From Bacillota bacterium (lineage in GTDB: Bacteria; Bacillota; Clostridia; Saccharofermentanales; Fastidiosipilaceae): 64,000 nucleotides of DNA. Below the pieces are notes generated by a model, which was not told where the DNA came from, searched no databases, and worked only from the letters and a program-made list of their open reading frames with translations. This document shows, piece after piece, positions 53,618 to 62,570 of the stretch. Each line of letters starts with the position of its first letter. Positions within the stretch are counted from its first letter, which is position 1. The position numbers and the translations under genes were made by a program. The DNA is taken from assembly GCA_023420115.1 (NCBI GenBank), contig JAEZWR010000031.1, forward strand, positions 1 through 64,000, read 5' to 3'.

Positions 53618-54130
53618 ATGAAAAAAAATAGTTTGCTAATATTGATGTTTTTGCTTAATTTTATATTTGTTTTTAATCTTCCATTAAAAGTATATGCAGA
53701 TTATAATGAGATAAGTGAGTTGAATTACAAAAATGATGATTTAGATGCATTAGAAACATTGAAAAGTGAAATATCAGAGATAAGTACATATGGAATGAAT
53801 GATATACGCAAAGTAGAAATAGAAGTATTGAGTTTAAATTCTAGTCTGTCCCTGGAGGAACTTAATTCTAATGAGTTTAAATATGAAAAAATACTTTCAA
53901 TAAATGCGTGTGGCTCAGGAGCTAGATTGAATTTTGAACCAGGTCTGACTAGGAGCAAAAATTTTACTGAAATTCTATCATCAAAAGACAGTACATTGAT
54001 ATTTGATTCAAGTAGTGAAGAAAATGAGTATAATCGCTCACAATATCAAGTAATAACTATTAGTAATAATCATGAATTAGTTGCGACAATTTTCTTGAAG
54101 CTTAAGATTTATTTAAGTAGTAAAAGTTAA
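53618..54130 (+). CDS. Secreted protein of unknown function (2)
   Basis: A 170-aa protein. A signal peptide is visible (MKKNSLLILMFLLNFIFVF, cleavage after YADY or VYA near residue 27). The mature protein is acidic, with a central short Gly stretch (ACGSGARLNFEPG) and a C-terminal beta-like segment. No family is recognised. It is co-transcribed with the preceding secreted protein and ends in a strong bidirectional terminator. The pairing of a basic and an acidic exported protein hints that they bind each other; this is only inference. Confidence 0.65.
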   Translation: MKKNSLLILMFLLNFIFVFNLPLKVYADYNEISELNYKNDDLDALETLKSEISEISTYGMNDIRKVEIEVLSLNSSLSLEELNSNEFKYEKILSINACGSGARLNFEPGLTRSKNFTEILSSKDSTLIFDSSSEENEYNRSQYQVITISNNHELVATIFLKLKIYLSSKS

Positions 54131-54173
54131 TTTAAAAAATTTCATAATGCATGAATACTGTCAAAGATAAATA

Positions 54174-54202
54174 AATAGCCTAGCTCGATGAGCTAGGCTA
54201 TT
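54174..54202. terminator. Bidirectional terminator
   Basis: AATAGCCTAGCTC and GAGCTAGGCTATT pair perfectly around GAT. It sits between the convergent secreted-protein operon and the leftward zur gene. Confidence 0.9.
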
Positions 54203-54233
54203 CTAAATTGTGCTAAGAGTAAAGTATAATTAT

Positions 54234-54746
54234 TTATAATTTTTCTCTGCATTCCTTACAATATCCATAGAGCTCAATCTTATGACCAGATAATTTAAAT
54301 CCTAACTCATCCAATTCAGGAAATGATTCTGATAAAGGACAAGTCTTAAGCTTGATAATTTTTTGACAGGAAAGACAAACCGCGTAATGCGTGTGTCCAT
54401 CACGATTGAGTTCATAATAAACTGTCTCATCAGATGGCATGCTTAAAGTCCTTATAAGCTTATATTGGCGCAAACTGTCGAGATTTCTATAAATTGTGGA
54501 CAAGCTAACCTTATCTTCAAGATTAGACAACTCGATAAAAATTTCACTTGCAGACATTGGATAATGTTTGTTCTTAAGTAATTCCATAAGTGCTAATCGT
54601 TGTTTGGTCTTTTTTAAATCTGCCGGCCACGTCATTTCATAACTATGATGCTCATGATTATGGCAGTTTGGATCAGAACATGGATTCTCTTGGCTACAAA
54701 CTTCTTCTAATGTATTATTGTCAATTAATTCTTTGAATTTACTCAT
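54234..54746 (-). CDS. zur: Fur-family zinc uptake regulator
   Basis: A 170-aa Fur-family repressor. ATG 54746 is used; a GTG four codons upstream is possible. The helix-turn-helix is in LSTIYRNLDSLRQ. The structural zinc pairs are CLSC and CKEC. The residues near the metal sites include HTHYAVC. A Cys/His-rich N-terminal tail (CSQENPCSDPNCHNHEHH, residues about 15-33) is unusual and might sense zinc. It follows znuB in the same leftward operon, and a 7-1-7 box lies upstream, supporting Zur rather than Fur or PerR. Confidence 0.87.
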   Translation of the reverse strand: MSKFKELIDNNTLEEVCSQENPCSDPNCHNHEHHSYEMTWPADLKKTKQRLALMELLKNKHYPMSASEIFIELSNLEDKVSLSTIYRNLDSLRQYKLIRTLSMPSDETVYYELNRDGHTHYAVCLSCQKIIKLKTCPLSESFPELDELGFKLSGHKIELYGYCKECREKL

Positions 54747-54854
54747 AAATATTCTCACAATTTAATCTTGTAAAACAATACTAATTTTACTTATTATATG
54801 GTTCTAACATATATAAATCAAATAAGTATATAAGAGGATGTACGAATATAGTAC

Positions 54855-55658
54855 TTATTTGTTCCTATTTTTGGTAAATAGAAGTAAAAGACTCAATATT
54901 GCAACAGAAATAAGAACGATAGTAGCACCAGGTTTAAGATCAAGGTAAAAAGAAATTATAAGACCTGCCAAAACAGAGATGAGACCGAATAACATAGAAT
55001 AAAGAACAGTCTGTTTATAGCTTCTTGCAACTCTCATTGCCGAAGCGACAGGAATTATCATTACAGATGAAACAATTAGACTTCCAACCGTTCTAGAAGC
55101 TAAGGCCACAGTTAATGCGGTTAGTACGGTAAAAATAGCATTAACAAGTTTAATTGGTACTCCAGCAAGACGTGCAGAATTTTCATCCAGAGCCATATAA
55201 AAAAGTTCTTTGTACAGAAGAAAATAAATTAAAAGAACTATAGCACTAAGAGCAATTATTGATATGAGTTCTCCATCAGTTATTGCAACAATAGAACCAA
55301 ATAAAAATGAATTGAAAGATACACCGGATTTAATTCTCGAACTCAAGAGACCTGCAATACCAATACCACCGGACATTAATATCGCGATAGATAATTCCGA
55401 ATAGGCTGGGAGCCTTTTTCTTATTTCTTCAACAGAAAGGGCAGCTATAACGCAAGCAACAGAAGCACCTAAAACCGGATTAAAGCCCGAAAGGATACCA
55501 ATAGCAACACCTGCCAATGAACAATGAGCCAAAGCATCACCTATCATCGATAGCCTTTTTAATACAACTGTAACCCCGATGCAAGGCATAATGACACCTA
55601 GAATCGCTGCAACCAGAAGGGCTTTTTGCATAAAACTATAATAATAAAATGCCTGCAT
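54855..55658 (-). CDS. znuB: Zinc ABC transporter permease
   Basis: A 267-aa ABC-3-type permease with about eight membrane segments. VVLKRLSMIGDALAHCSLAGVAIG and VALASRTVGSLIVSSVMIIPVASA are the family signatures; the D and H in GDALAH are typical of metal permeases. It starts directly after the znuC stop, at ATG 55658, with GAGGA upstream. It forms the zinc importer with ZnuC and ZnuA. Confidence 0.93.
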   Translation of the reverse strand: MQAFYYYSFMQKALLVAAILGVIMPCIGVTVVLKRLSMIGDALAHCSLAGVAIGILSGFNPVLGASVACVIAALSVEEIRKRLPAYSELSIAILMSGGIGIAGLLSSRIKSGVSFNSFLFGSIVAITDGELISIIALSAIVLLIYFLLYKELFYMALDENSARLAGVPIKLVNAIFTVLTALTVALASRTVGSLIVSSVMIIPVASAMRVARSYKQTVLYSMLFGLISVLAGLIISFYLDLKPGATIVLISVAILSLLLLFTKNRNK

Positions 55659-56444
55659 TTAATTTTCCTCCTCATTCCAGGGACAGTCATCATGATTGCA
55701 TTGATGAATAGATTTTAGGTGTCTGTAGGGAAGCAGACGATCCTCATGTAATTTTTCAGGACTTAATTCAATTAGACCGCTATCTTTTAGGAGAAGAATT
55801 CTTTTGGCGAAGCCACAAATCCTTTCAACATCATGAGTTATCATAAAGATTGTTAGATTTTCTTCCTGATTCAAGCGATATATAAGTTCATAGAAGCTAT
55901 GGACTTGTTTATCATCAATTCCTGTAGTAGGTTCATCTAGAAATAGTAGCTGAGGTTCAGAAATAAGTGCCTTGGCTAACAAAACTCTCTGACGTTGACC
56001 ACCACTCATTTCAGATATGAGTCTCTTTGACAGCTCTTTGACATCCGATCTTTGCAGTGCTTCTTTAACTTTTTCTTTGTCTTTTCTATTGTGTGGCAAG
56101 AAGCGATGGCAATGTGAATAAAGCCCTGTTAGGACAACTTCTTCTGCATTGGCAGGGAAGTTATGCAATTTATTTAGTCCTTCTTGAGCAACATAAGATA
56201 AGTTTGGGATTTTTTTGACCTTGGTTGGATTTTTGTCATAAATTTTTACTTCGCCAGAACTAGGTTCAAGACTACCTAACAGTAATTTCATTAGCGTACT
56301 TTTTCCTGCACCATTTTCACCGATTACTGCGACGAAATCTCCCTCATATACATCGAAAGATATGTTTGACAAAACATTGACGTCACGATAAGAAAAAGAT
56401 AGAGACTTAGCCTCGATTATTTTTTTATTAATTCTTTCACTCAT
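55659..56444 (-). CDS. znuC: Zinc ABC transporter ATP-binding protein
   Basis: A 261-aa ATPase: Walker A GENGAGKST, signature MSGGQRQRVLLAKA and Walker B LLFLDEPTTGID. The C terminus carries HQCNHDDCPW, a Cys/His motif that might bind metal and is uncommon in ZnuC. It begins one base after the znuA stop and abuts znuB, so the three are one transcript. The position in the znu operon defines the substrate. Confidence 0.93.
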   Translation of the reverse strand: MSERINKKIIEAKSLSFSYRDVNVLSNISFDVYEGDFVAVIGENGAGKSTLMKLLLGSLEPSSGEVKIYDKNPTKVKKIPNLSYVAQEGLNKLHNFPANAEEVVLTGLYSHCHRFLPHNRKDKEKVKEALQRSDVKELSKRLISEMSGGQRQRVLLAKALISEPQLLFLDEPTTGIDDKQVHSFYELIYRLNQEENLTIFMITHDVERICGFAKRILLLKDSGLIELSPEKLHEDRLLPYRHLKSIHQCNHDDCPWNEEEN

Positions 56445-56445
56445 A

Positions 56446-57441
56446 TTATTTCAGTGCCTTTTCCAATGCTTCTAGATTTTTTTCAAAGAGGTCGAAAAGA
56501 GTTGTACCTTCAGCTTCTTCTTCTGCCGTAAGATACTCCATAGGTCTTAGAACAGATACTGAAGCTTCAGTTTCAGCGGCAATTGCATCACTTGTTTTGC
56601 TCGATTCGCCGGTTTCAAAGAATACTGTTTTGATTCCATCTTTTTTTATTATTTCGATTATTTCGGCTATTCTTGTAGGAGATGGCTCACTTTCTGGCTC
56701 AAGACCTTGAATTGCAACTTGCTCCAAATCGAATTGGTCACATAGATAACCAAAGGCTTCGTGAGAAACGACAATTTTATTTGATTTTAAATCCTTTAGA
56801 CTGTCTTCGTATTTTTTTTGTAAGTCGTCAAATTTGCTTGCGGCTACTTGATAATTCGCTTCGTATTTTTCGGCATTACTAGGATCTGCTTTTACCATAT
56901 TATCCTTGATTTCTTGCATTTCAAGCTTAGCATTTTCTGGAGTTAACCAAGTGTGTGGATCAAAGTGCCCTTTACGATTGTGTCCAGCTTCGGTTTGTTT
57001 GCGCTTGCCTGTTTTTTTCGAAACTCTATCTCCGAGCAGGGTTACTGCATCCGAAGCACAGACAACTGTGAGCTTATCATTATTTAATGAGTCGATTATA
57101 GACTGCGCCCAATGTTCCAAACCAGCACCGTTATAAACAAAAACGTCGGCATTTTGTAATTTTAGAATATCCTTTGCTGATGGTTCATAAGTATGAACGT
57201 CAGTTCCTGCTGGTATGAATAATTCAACATCTGCTAAGTCGCCGCAAACCATTTTGCTAAGTTCATATACAGGATAAACAGAGGCAATTACAATCTTGCG
57301 TTTCTCATCTGCGTTGGTTTTGACTACTTGCATTGTTGAACTTAAAAATAACACTGAGCAGATGAGAAATATAGTTAAATGGTGTAGTGTTGATTTAATA
57401 TTGATAGACTTAATAGACTTAAAGAGTGATTTTAGTTTCAT
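56446..57441 (-). CDS. znuA: Zinc ABC transporter substrate-binding protein
   Basis: A 331-aa zinc-binding protein of the ZnuA/AdcA family. The N terminus has a long basic region then a hydrophobic core; cleavage is likely after TNA near residue 44, with no lipobox. Zinc His residues lie in GTDVHTYEPS, GHFDPHTWLTPENAK and VSHEAFGYLC, with the late acidic ligand region FFETGESS. The His-rich loop is short. It is first in the leftward znuA-znuC-znuB-zur operon. Confidence 0.93.
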   Translation of the reverse strand: MKLKSLFKSIKSINIKSTLHHLTIFLICSVLFLSSTMQVVKTNADEKRKIVIASVYPVYELSKMVCGDLADVELFIPAGTDVHTYEPSAKDILKLQNADVFVYNGAGLEHWAQSIIDSLNNDKLTVVCASDAVTLLGDRVSKKTGKRKQTEAGHNRKGHFDPHTWLTPENAKLEMQEIKDNMVKADPSNAEKYEANYQVAASKFDDLQKKYEDSLKDLKSNKIVVSHEAFGYLCDQFDLEQVAIQGLEPESEPSPTRIAEIIEIIKKDGIKTVFFETGESSKTSDAIAAETEASVSVLRPMEYLTAEEEAEGTTLFDLFEKNLEALEKALK

Positions 57442-57497
57442 AATAGTATCTCCATATTTATAAAATGTGATTTCATAGATTGATACTATAGACTAAA

Positions 57498-57512
57498 TGA
57501 CAATGATTCTCA
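57498..57512. promoter_or_regulatory. Fur-family 7-1-7 box (Zur operator)
   Basis: Read leftward the site is TGAGAAT-C-ATTGTCA. It fits the 7-1-7 layout of Bacillus Fur, Zur and PerR boxes (TGATAATNATTATCA) at 12 of 14 arm positions. It lies about 57 bases before znuA, and zur is the last gene of that operon, so the natural repressor is Zur. Confidence 0.65.
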
Positions 57513-57596
57513 ATAAGCCAAAAGCAAACTTGAGCTCGGCAGAGCTTTTTTAATTAAATTTTAAATTTTGAACTTTACTAAAGAAAGGCAAGTTCT

Positions 57597-59192
57597 TTAA
57601 TCTTGTAGCCCCTTTTTTAAATTTTCGAGAGAGTCTTCATCGGTGAGGATGAGAAGATCGTCATCTGCTTCGAGGATAGTTTGTCCAGAGGGGGTTATTT
57701 CATGAGAGTCTCTTTTGATAGATATAATTAGAGATTGACTTGGTAAGTCGATTTGGTAAAGGGCTTTGCCTACTAGAGGGGAAGTTATCTTGACCTTATG
57801 ATCGTAGAGAAGCTTCTCGCTGTATTCTTTAGTCGTTTGCCCTTTCATATTGGAAAGAAAGGCTTCGTATATTGGCGGAAGGTGAATGGCCTCAGCCAAT
57901 ATATGGGCGATGAAAACAACTAGTGATAATGAGAGAAAATGATTGAAAGAACCTGTCATTTCGCTCACAAGTATTATTGAAAGAAGGGGGGCTCTAACTA
58001 CAACTGACATTATAGCTGCCATACCTAGAACCATATAATTCGCCGCATATATGTCTGTTGAAAATATGAGTCCTAAGCTGCGGTTAACACAGAGACCAGA
58101 CAGAGCACCAATAACGAGTAAAGGTAAGAAAATACCGCCTTGAACAGATGAGCCATAACAAAAAGCAGTAAATAAAAGTTTAGTGAATAGTAGGATGAGA
58201 ATAAATAAGAAGCTGCTATTTTTTGTGAGAATTTCGTCAATAAGGTGGTGACCTCCACCCATTATTTCAGGAAGAAATAGGGCAACTGGAATGCATGTCA
58301 AAAAGGGTAAAAGAATTTTAACGTACTTAGGTAAAGTTAGACGTTTGAATATTTTTTGAAAAAATAGAAGCGATTTAGAAAAACATATTCCTATAATTGA
58401 TACAACTAGTCCTATAAGGACAATAAGTGGATATGATTTTAGGGGAATACTTGTTTCTATAGCAAAAGAGAAGATGGGATTCAGTCCGAAGCAGAATTTA
58501 GAACAAAGGTCAGCAATAATGGCTGCTAACATTGCAGGAAGAACTAGGTATGGATTGAAACTTTTATGAACTTCTTCAAGGCTGAAAAGGATGGCGGATA
58601 TAGGCGCGTTAAAAGCTGCCGCAAGTCCAGCAGCTGCTCCACTAGATATCATATACTTTTCTTCTATTTTGGAACGGTGGAGTAACTTGGCAAGATATTT
58701 TGCAACCATAGCAGAGATTTGAATTGAGGGGCCTTCACGGCCGAGAGATTGTCCAGCTAGGTTAGCTGCTGTTCCACCTATGATTTTGCTCAGAACGGTT
58801 TTTTGTGGGTTGATATCAAATAGACCGAGGAGTTCTCCTTCAACTTGAGGAATACCTGAACCAGAGCTGTAGGGAGCAATATCTAGTGCCTTTTTAACAA
58901 CAAAGGCAAGAACAAAAAGCACAGGTACAAATATCAAGATGGTTGAAGCATTTATGTTCGATATTGCGAAATGTCTTAGATTTCCGGCATAAAAAAGAAT
59001 GTATCTATAAAAAATAGAAAATAGACCAGCGATTAAACCAGTCAAAAGACCGTCAACAATGAGTCTGAATTTGAGTCCCTTATGTTCAATGACAAGCTTC
59101 TTGATTTCTTTATCTTTGATAGAATTACTCGGTTTATTCAATTGGAAACGAAAAAGTCCAACTGCATTCTTCTTAATATCTTCGTATTTCAT
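57597..59192 (-). CDS. ClC-family chloride transporter with RCK/TrkA-C domain
   Basis: A 531-aa ClC protein. Chloride motifs are GSGIPQVEG, GREGPSIQ (gating Glu) and GSSVQGGIFLP. The Ser in GSGIP marks it as a chloride rather than a fluoride ClC. The C-terminal 75 residues are a TrkA-C/RCK domain (near SPLVGKALYQIDL), which may bind a small ligand. The gene is transcribed leftward alone, next to the zinc operon. The family exchanges Cl- for H+ or acts as a channel. Confidence 0.88.
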   Translation of the reverse strand: MKYEDIKKNAVGLFRFQLNKPSNSIKDKEIKKLVIEHKGLKFRLIVDGLLTGLIAGLFSIFYRYILFYAGNLRHFAISNINASTILIFVPVLFVLAFVVKKALDIAPYSSGSGIPQVEGELLGLFDINPQKTVLSKIIGGTAANLAGQSLGREGPSIQISAMVAKYLAKLLHRSKIEEKYMISSGAAAGLAAAFNAPISAILFSLEEVHKSFNPYLVLPAMLAAIIADLCSKFCFGLNPIFSFAIETSIPLKSYPLIVLIGLVVSIIGICFSKSLLFFQKIFKRLTLPKYVKILLPFLTCIPVALFLPEIMGGGHHLIDEILTKNSSFLFILILLFTKLLFTAFCYGSSVQGGIFLPLLVIGALSGLCVNRSLGLIFSTDIYAANYMVLGMAAIMSVVVRAPLLSIILVSEMTGSFNHFLSLSLVVFIAHILAEAIHLPPIYEAFLSNMKGQTTKEYSEKLLYDHKVKITSPLVGKALYQIDLPSQSLIISIKRDSHEITPSGQTILEADDDLLILTDEDSLENLKKGLQD

Positions 59193-59263
59193 ATAATTCT
59201 CAACTATGTTTGTTTATTATCTTTTGAAAAGATTATAAACCTTGTATTTGTATAGGTAAAATA

Positions 59264-59285
59264 AAAGCGCAGCGTCGCTTTTTTT
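59264..59285. terminator. Terminator-like hairpin between divergent genes
   Basis: AAAGCG and CGCTTT pair around a 6-base loop and run into seven T on the + strand. No gene upstream reads toward it, so it may insulate gpmA from antisense or background transcription. Confidence 0.4.
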
Positions 59286-59286
59286 A

Positions 59287-59315
59287 TTGAGAAGAAAAAG
59301 CAACTAGTGTAAAAT
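59287..59315 (+). promoter_or_regulatory. Promoter of gpmA
   Basis: TTGAGA and TAAAAT are 17 bases apart, about 60 bases before the start codon of gpmA. Clear ribosome site AGGAGG follows. Confidence 0.65.
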
Positions 59316-59374
59316 ATTGCCATATGTGACATATTGATTATGTCTTTAATCTGTTTATATATAGGAGGTTTCTG

Positions 59375-60124
59375 ATGAAGAAATTAGTTCTTATCCGCCA
59401 TGGTGAGAGTGAATGGAACAAGTTAAATCTATTTACTGGTTGGACCGATGTTGAACTGTCTGATAAGGGCAGAGAAGAGGCTGCTGAGGGTGGTCGTCTA
59501 TTGAAAGAAGAGGGTTTCGATTTTGACGTCTGTTATACCTCCTATCTCAAGAGAGCTATACATACATTGAATTATGTTTTGGATGGAATGGATAGAGCGT
59601 GGTTGCCAGTAATCAAGGCTTGGCAGCTCAATGAACGCCATTATGGTGCCTTGCAAGGTTTGAATAAGTCAGAGACTGCAGAGAAATATGGTGAAGATCA
59701 GGTTAAGGTTTGGAGAAGATCATTTGGCACCCCTCCTCCTGCACTTGAGGAAAGTGATCAGCGTAATCCGAGAACCCAAGAGCAGTATAGATCGGTTGAG
59801 GACAAATCCTTGCTTCCTCTAAATGAAAGTTTGAAAGATACTATCGATAGAGCTGTTCCTTATTTTGAAAACGTTATCAAGAAAGATATGGAAGCTGGTA
59901 AGAGAGTTCTCATTGCAGCTCATGGAAATTCACTCAGAGCACTTGTTAAGTATTTTGAAAATCTTTCTGACGAAGAAATAATTTCAGTAAATATCCCTAC
60001 TGGAGTCCCTCTGGTATATGAATTTGATGATGACTATAGCTTCATTCGCAAATATTATTTGGGAGATCAGGCTGCTGTAGAGGCTAAGATGCAAAGTGTC
60101 GCCAACCAAGGCAAGGCTAAGTAA
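59375..60124 (+). CDS. gpmA: 2,3-bisphosphoglycerate-dependent phosphoglycerate mutase
   Basis: A 249-aa glycolytic enzyme interconverting 3- and 2-phosphoglycerate. The phosphohistidine is in LIRHGESEWN; TGWTDVELSDKG, LNERHYGALQG, and the second His in AAHGNSLRAL are all present, and the length is normal. AGGAGG lies seven bases before the start. A strong terminator follows, so it is a single-gene unit. Confidence 0.96.
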   Translation: MKKLVLIRHGESEWNKLNLFTGWTDVELSDKGREEAAEGGRLLKEEGFDFDVCYTSYLKRAIHTLNYVLDGMDRAWLPVIKAWQLNERHYGALQGLNKSETAEKYGEDQVKVWRRSFGTPPPALEESDQRNPRTQEQYRSVEDKSLLPLNESLKDTIDRAVPYFENVIKKDMEAGKRVLIAAHGNSLRALVKYFENLSDEEIISVNIPTGVPLVYEFDDDYSFIRKYYLGDQAAVEAKMQSVANQGKAK

Positions 60125-60142
60125 TATTTTTCAATAAATAGC

Positions 60143-60167
60143 TCTCTCCAGCTGGAGGGAGTTTTTT
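60143..60167 (+). terminator. Terminator of gpmA
   Basis: CTCTCTCCAG and CTGGAGGGAG form a stem with an AGCT turn followed by TTTTTT. Confidence 0.9.
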
Positions 60168-60251
60168 ATTTGTTTGATATAAAGTAGGTAAAGTCAAAGA
60201 GATTACGGCTGTGGCGTATTAATTTATTCCCTAGTTAGGCTCAGTTTTTGC

Positions 60252-60269
60252 ATATATATATATATATAT
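60252..60269. repeat. (AT)9 microsatellite
   Basis: Nine AT units lie about 120 bases before tkt. Such runs can change length by slippage. It does not sit in a recognised promoter spacer. Confidence 0.8.
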
Positions 60270-60388
60270 TGATCATGTTAATTTTAAATTGAGCAGAAGA
60301 TCTTTTTAAAGTGGAATATATTTATGCATAGTTGTATGGATTGTAAAAATTGGCAAAGATAGCTAAATATAGTATTTAGGAGCAAGAT

Positions 60389-62389
60389 ATGATTAATAAA
60401 TCCAGTATCAGAAATGAACAGGACATGGTAAATGCGATCCGTATCTTATCTATTGATCAAGTTGATAGAGCGAATTCAGGACATCCCGGACTTCCTTTGG
60501 GAGCTGCAGGTATTGCATATACTTTATTTGCAAGATGCATGAAACATAGCCCGTCTAATCCAAAGTGGTTTAACAGAGATCGTTTCATCTTAAGTGCAGG
60601 ACACGGTTCTGCAATGTTATATTCGATTTTGCATTTATTCTCTTATGGTTTTGAAATAGAAGACCTTAAAAATTTCCGTCAATGGGCTGGTCGTTGTCAT
60701 GGTCATCCCGAATATAATACAGATTTGGGTATCGAAATGACGACAGGTCCTCTAGGCCAAGGTGTTGCGACTGCTGTTGGTATTGCGATTGCAGAACGTC
60801 ATCTTGCGGCGAGACTTAACAAAGATGATTTCTCTATTGTTGACCACTATACATATGCGCTATGTGGGGATGGTTGTATGATGGAAGGAATAAGTGGAGA
60901 GGCTGCTTCGCTTGCTGGAACCTTAGGTCTTGGAAAATTAATAATTCTTTATGATGATAATGGTATATCAATAGACGGAGATACTGATATTACATTTAAA
61001 GAAGATGTAGGCGCTAGATATCGAGCCTATGGTTGGCAAGTTTTGAATGTTGATGATGCTAATGACATAGATAAGATAGCTGAGGCTGTCACTTCTGCAA
61101 AAGAGTGTAGTGACAAACCAAGTCTAATTATTATTAAATCCCAGATTGCTTATGGTTCTCCTTTGGTAGGTCAGGCAAAATCACACGGAGCTCCTTTGGG
61201 CAAAGAGTTGAGTCAAGAAACTAGGAAGTTTTTGAATTGGAACGAAACTGAAGAATTTAAAGTTCCAGCTGAAATTATGTCTTCATATCAAGAGTTGACT
61301 GAGGAACTTAATAACAATTCAGTAAAGTGGGACAAACTGAGAGCTGAATATACGAATAAATATCCTCAAGAAGCTGAATTTTTGAGTAAACTTATCGACG
61401 GATATACCTACAATTATTTTGCTGATGATAACTTCTTTGAGGCTGAAGATAAGTCAATAGCTACTAGAGAAAGTTCATTTATGGCACTTAATCGAATGGC
61501 GGAGAGAGACCCTCTATTTATTGGTGGTTCTGCAGATCTCGCAGGTTCAAACAAAACTGAATTAAAGAATTCAAGCTATATGAGTGCTAATGATTATTTT
61601 GGACGTAATATACATTTTGGAGTACGTGAACATGCTATGGCAGCGGTAGCAAATGGTCTTGCTCTTCATGGTCTTCATCCATTCTGTGCGACTTTCCTTG
61701 TCTTTAGTGATTATGCAAGAGGTGCGATGAGACTTTCAGCTTTGATGAAATTACCTGTCCAATATGTATTTACTCATGATAGTATCGGTGTTGGTGAAGA
61801 TGGACCAACACATGAGCCTATCGAACATTTATCTAATTTACGTGCAATTCCAGATTTATATACATTTAGACCAGCGGACAGCAGAGAAACCTTATATGCA
61901 TATGCTACAGCAGCCAGTAAGAATCTTACCGCAGTTCATTGTTTCTCAAGATCTGGAACGGGAGTTATCAAAGGTACAGGAAGAGGAACGGAAAAGGGTG
62001 TATATATTCTTAGAGATAACACCGCTTCTGGTGAATTGCCTGACTTAATCATGATGGCCAGTGGTTCTGAACTTCAACTTGCTGACAAGGCATATGAAGA
62101 ATTAAGTGCAAAAGGAGTTAAGGTCAGACTACTATCTTGTCCATGTTTGGAGCTTTTTGATGAGCAGAGTCCTGAATATAAAGAACAAGTTCTTCCATCA
62201 AAGATTAGAAAAAGACTGGCAATTGAAGCTGGTTCTGCACAATCTTGGTATAAATATACTGGTTTAGATGGTAAACATATATGTATTGATCGTTATGGAG
62301 ATTCAGCACCAGCGAGCAGATTGTTTGAAGAATTTGGATTTACTAAGGAAAATATTGTTAAGACTGCAGAAGACTTACTTTGTCTATAA
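60389..62389 (+). CDS. tkt: Transketolase
   Basis: A 666-aa TPP enzyme of the pentose phosphate pathway. SGHPGLPLGAAGIAYTL, the TPP-binding GDGCMMEGISGEA...NGISIDG region near residues 155-190, the middle-domain FGVREHAMAAVANG, and DSIGVGEDGPTHEP are all present. Length is typical for a full transketolase. AGGAG lies seven bases before ATG 60389. With gpmA upstream this is central carbon metabolism. Confidence 0.96.
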   Translation: MINKSSIRNEQDMVNAIRILSIDQVDRANSGHPGLPLGAAGIAYTLFARCMKHSPSNPKWFNRDRFILSAGHGSAMLYSILHLFSYGFEIEDLKNFRQWAGRCHGHPEYNTDLGIEMTTGPLGQGVATAVGIAIAERHLAARLNKDDFSIVDHYTYALCGDGCMMEGISGEAASLAGTLGLGKLIILYDDNGISIDGDTDITFKEDVGARYRAYGWQVLNVDDANDIDKIAEAVTSAKECSDKPSLIIIKSQIAYGSPLVGQAKSHGAPLGKELSQETRKFLNWNETEEFKVPAEIMSSYQELTEELNNNSVKWDKLRAEYTNKYPQEAEFLSKLIDGYTYNYFADDNFFEAEDKSIATRESSFMALNRMAERDPLFIGGSADLAGSNKTELKNSSYMSANDYFGRNIHFGVREHAMAAVANGLALHGLHPFCATFLVFSDYARGAMRLSALMKLPVQYVFTHDSIGVGEDGPTHEPIEHLSNLRAIPDLYTFRPADSRETLYAYATAASKNLTAVHCFSRSGTGVIKGTGRGTEKGVYILRDNTASGELPDLIMMASGSELQLADKAYEELSAKGVKVRLLSCPCLELFDEQSPEYKEQVLPSKIRKRLAIEAGSAQSWYKYTGLDGKHICIDRYGDSAPASRLFEEFGFTKENIVKTAEDLLCL

Positions 62390-62404
62390 TTCTTAATCTA
62401 TTTT

Positions 62405-62503
62405 AGGTGCAGGCTGATAAAATGATGTATCGATCTCTATTCGTTAGTTTTTTAGGTATAACTGTTGGGTCGGTACATGATAGAATTAGCCTGCACCTTT
62501 TTT
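62405..62503 (+). terminator. Unusually long hairpin terminator after tkt
   Basis: AGGTGCAGGCT and AGCCTGCACCT pair perfectly but are 72 bases apart; the stem is extended inside by ATGTATCG/CGGTACAT with one mismatch. A run of T follows. The long arm makes a ~94-nt structure, so it may be a small RNA or a terminator with an insertion in its loop. Confidence 0.7.
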
Positions 62504-62570
62504 ATTTTTAAGTGAAAAATTAAACCTTGCTTAAACCTTTAAATAAAAAGTACAAAGTGTGTAGTAGGAG

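Noticed and set aside
57533..57551. AGCTC-GGCA-GAGCT followed by TTTTTT
   Set aside because: It reads rightward between two leftward genes, where no rightward transcript is expected; the 5-bp stem is weak.
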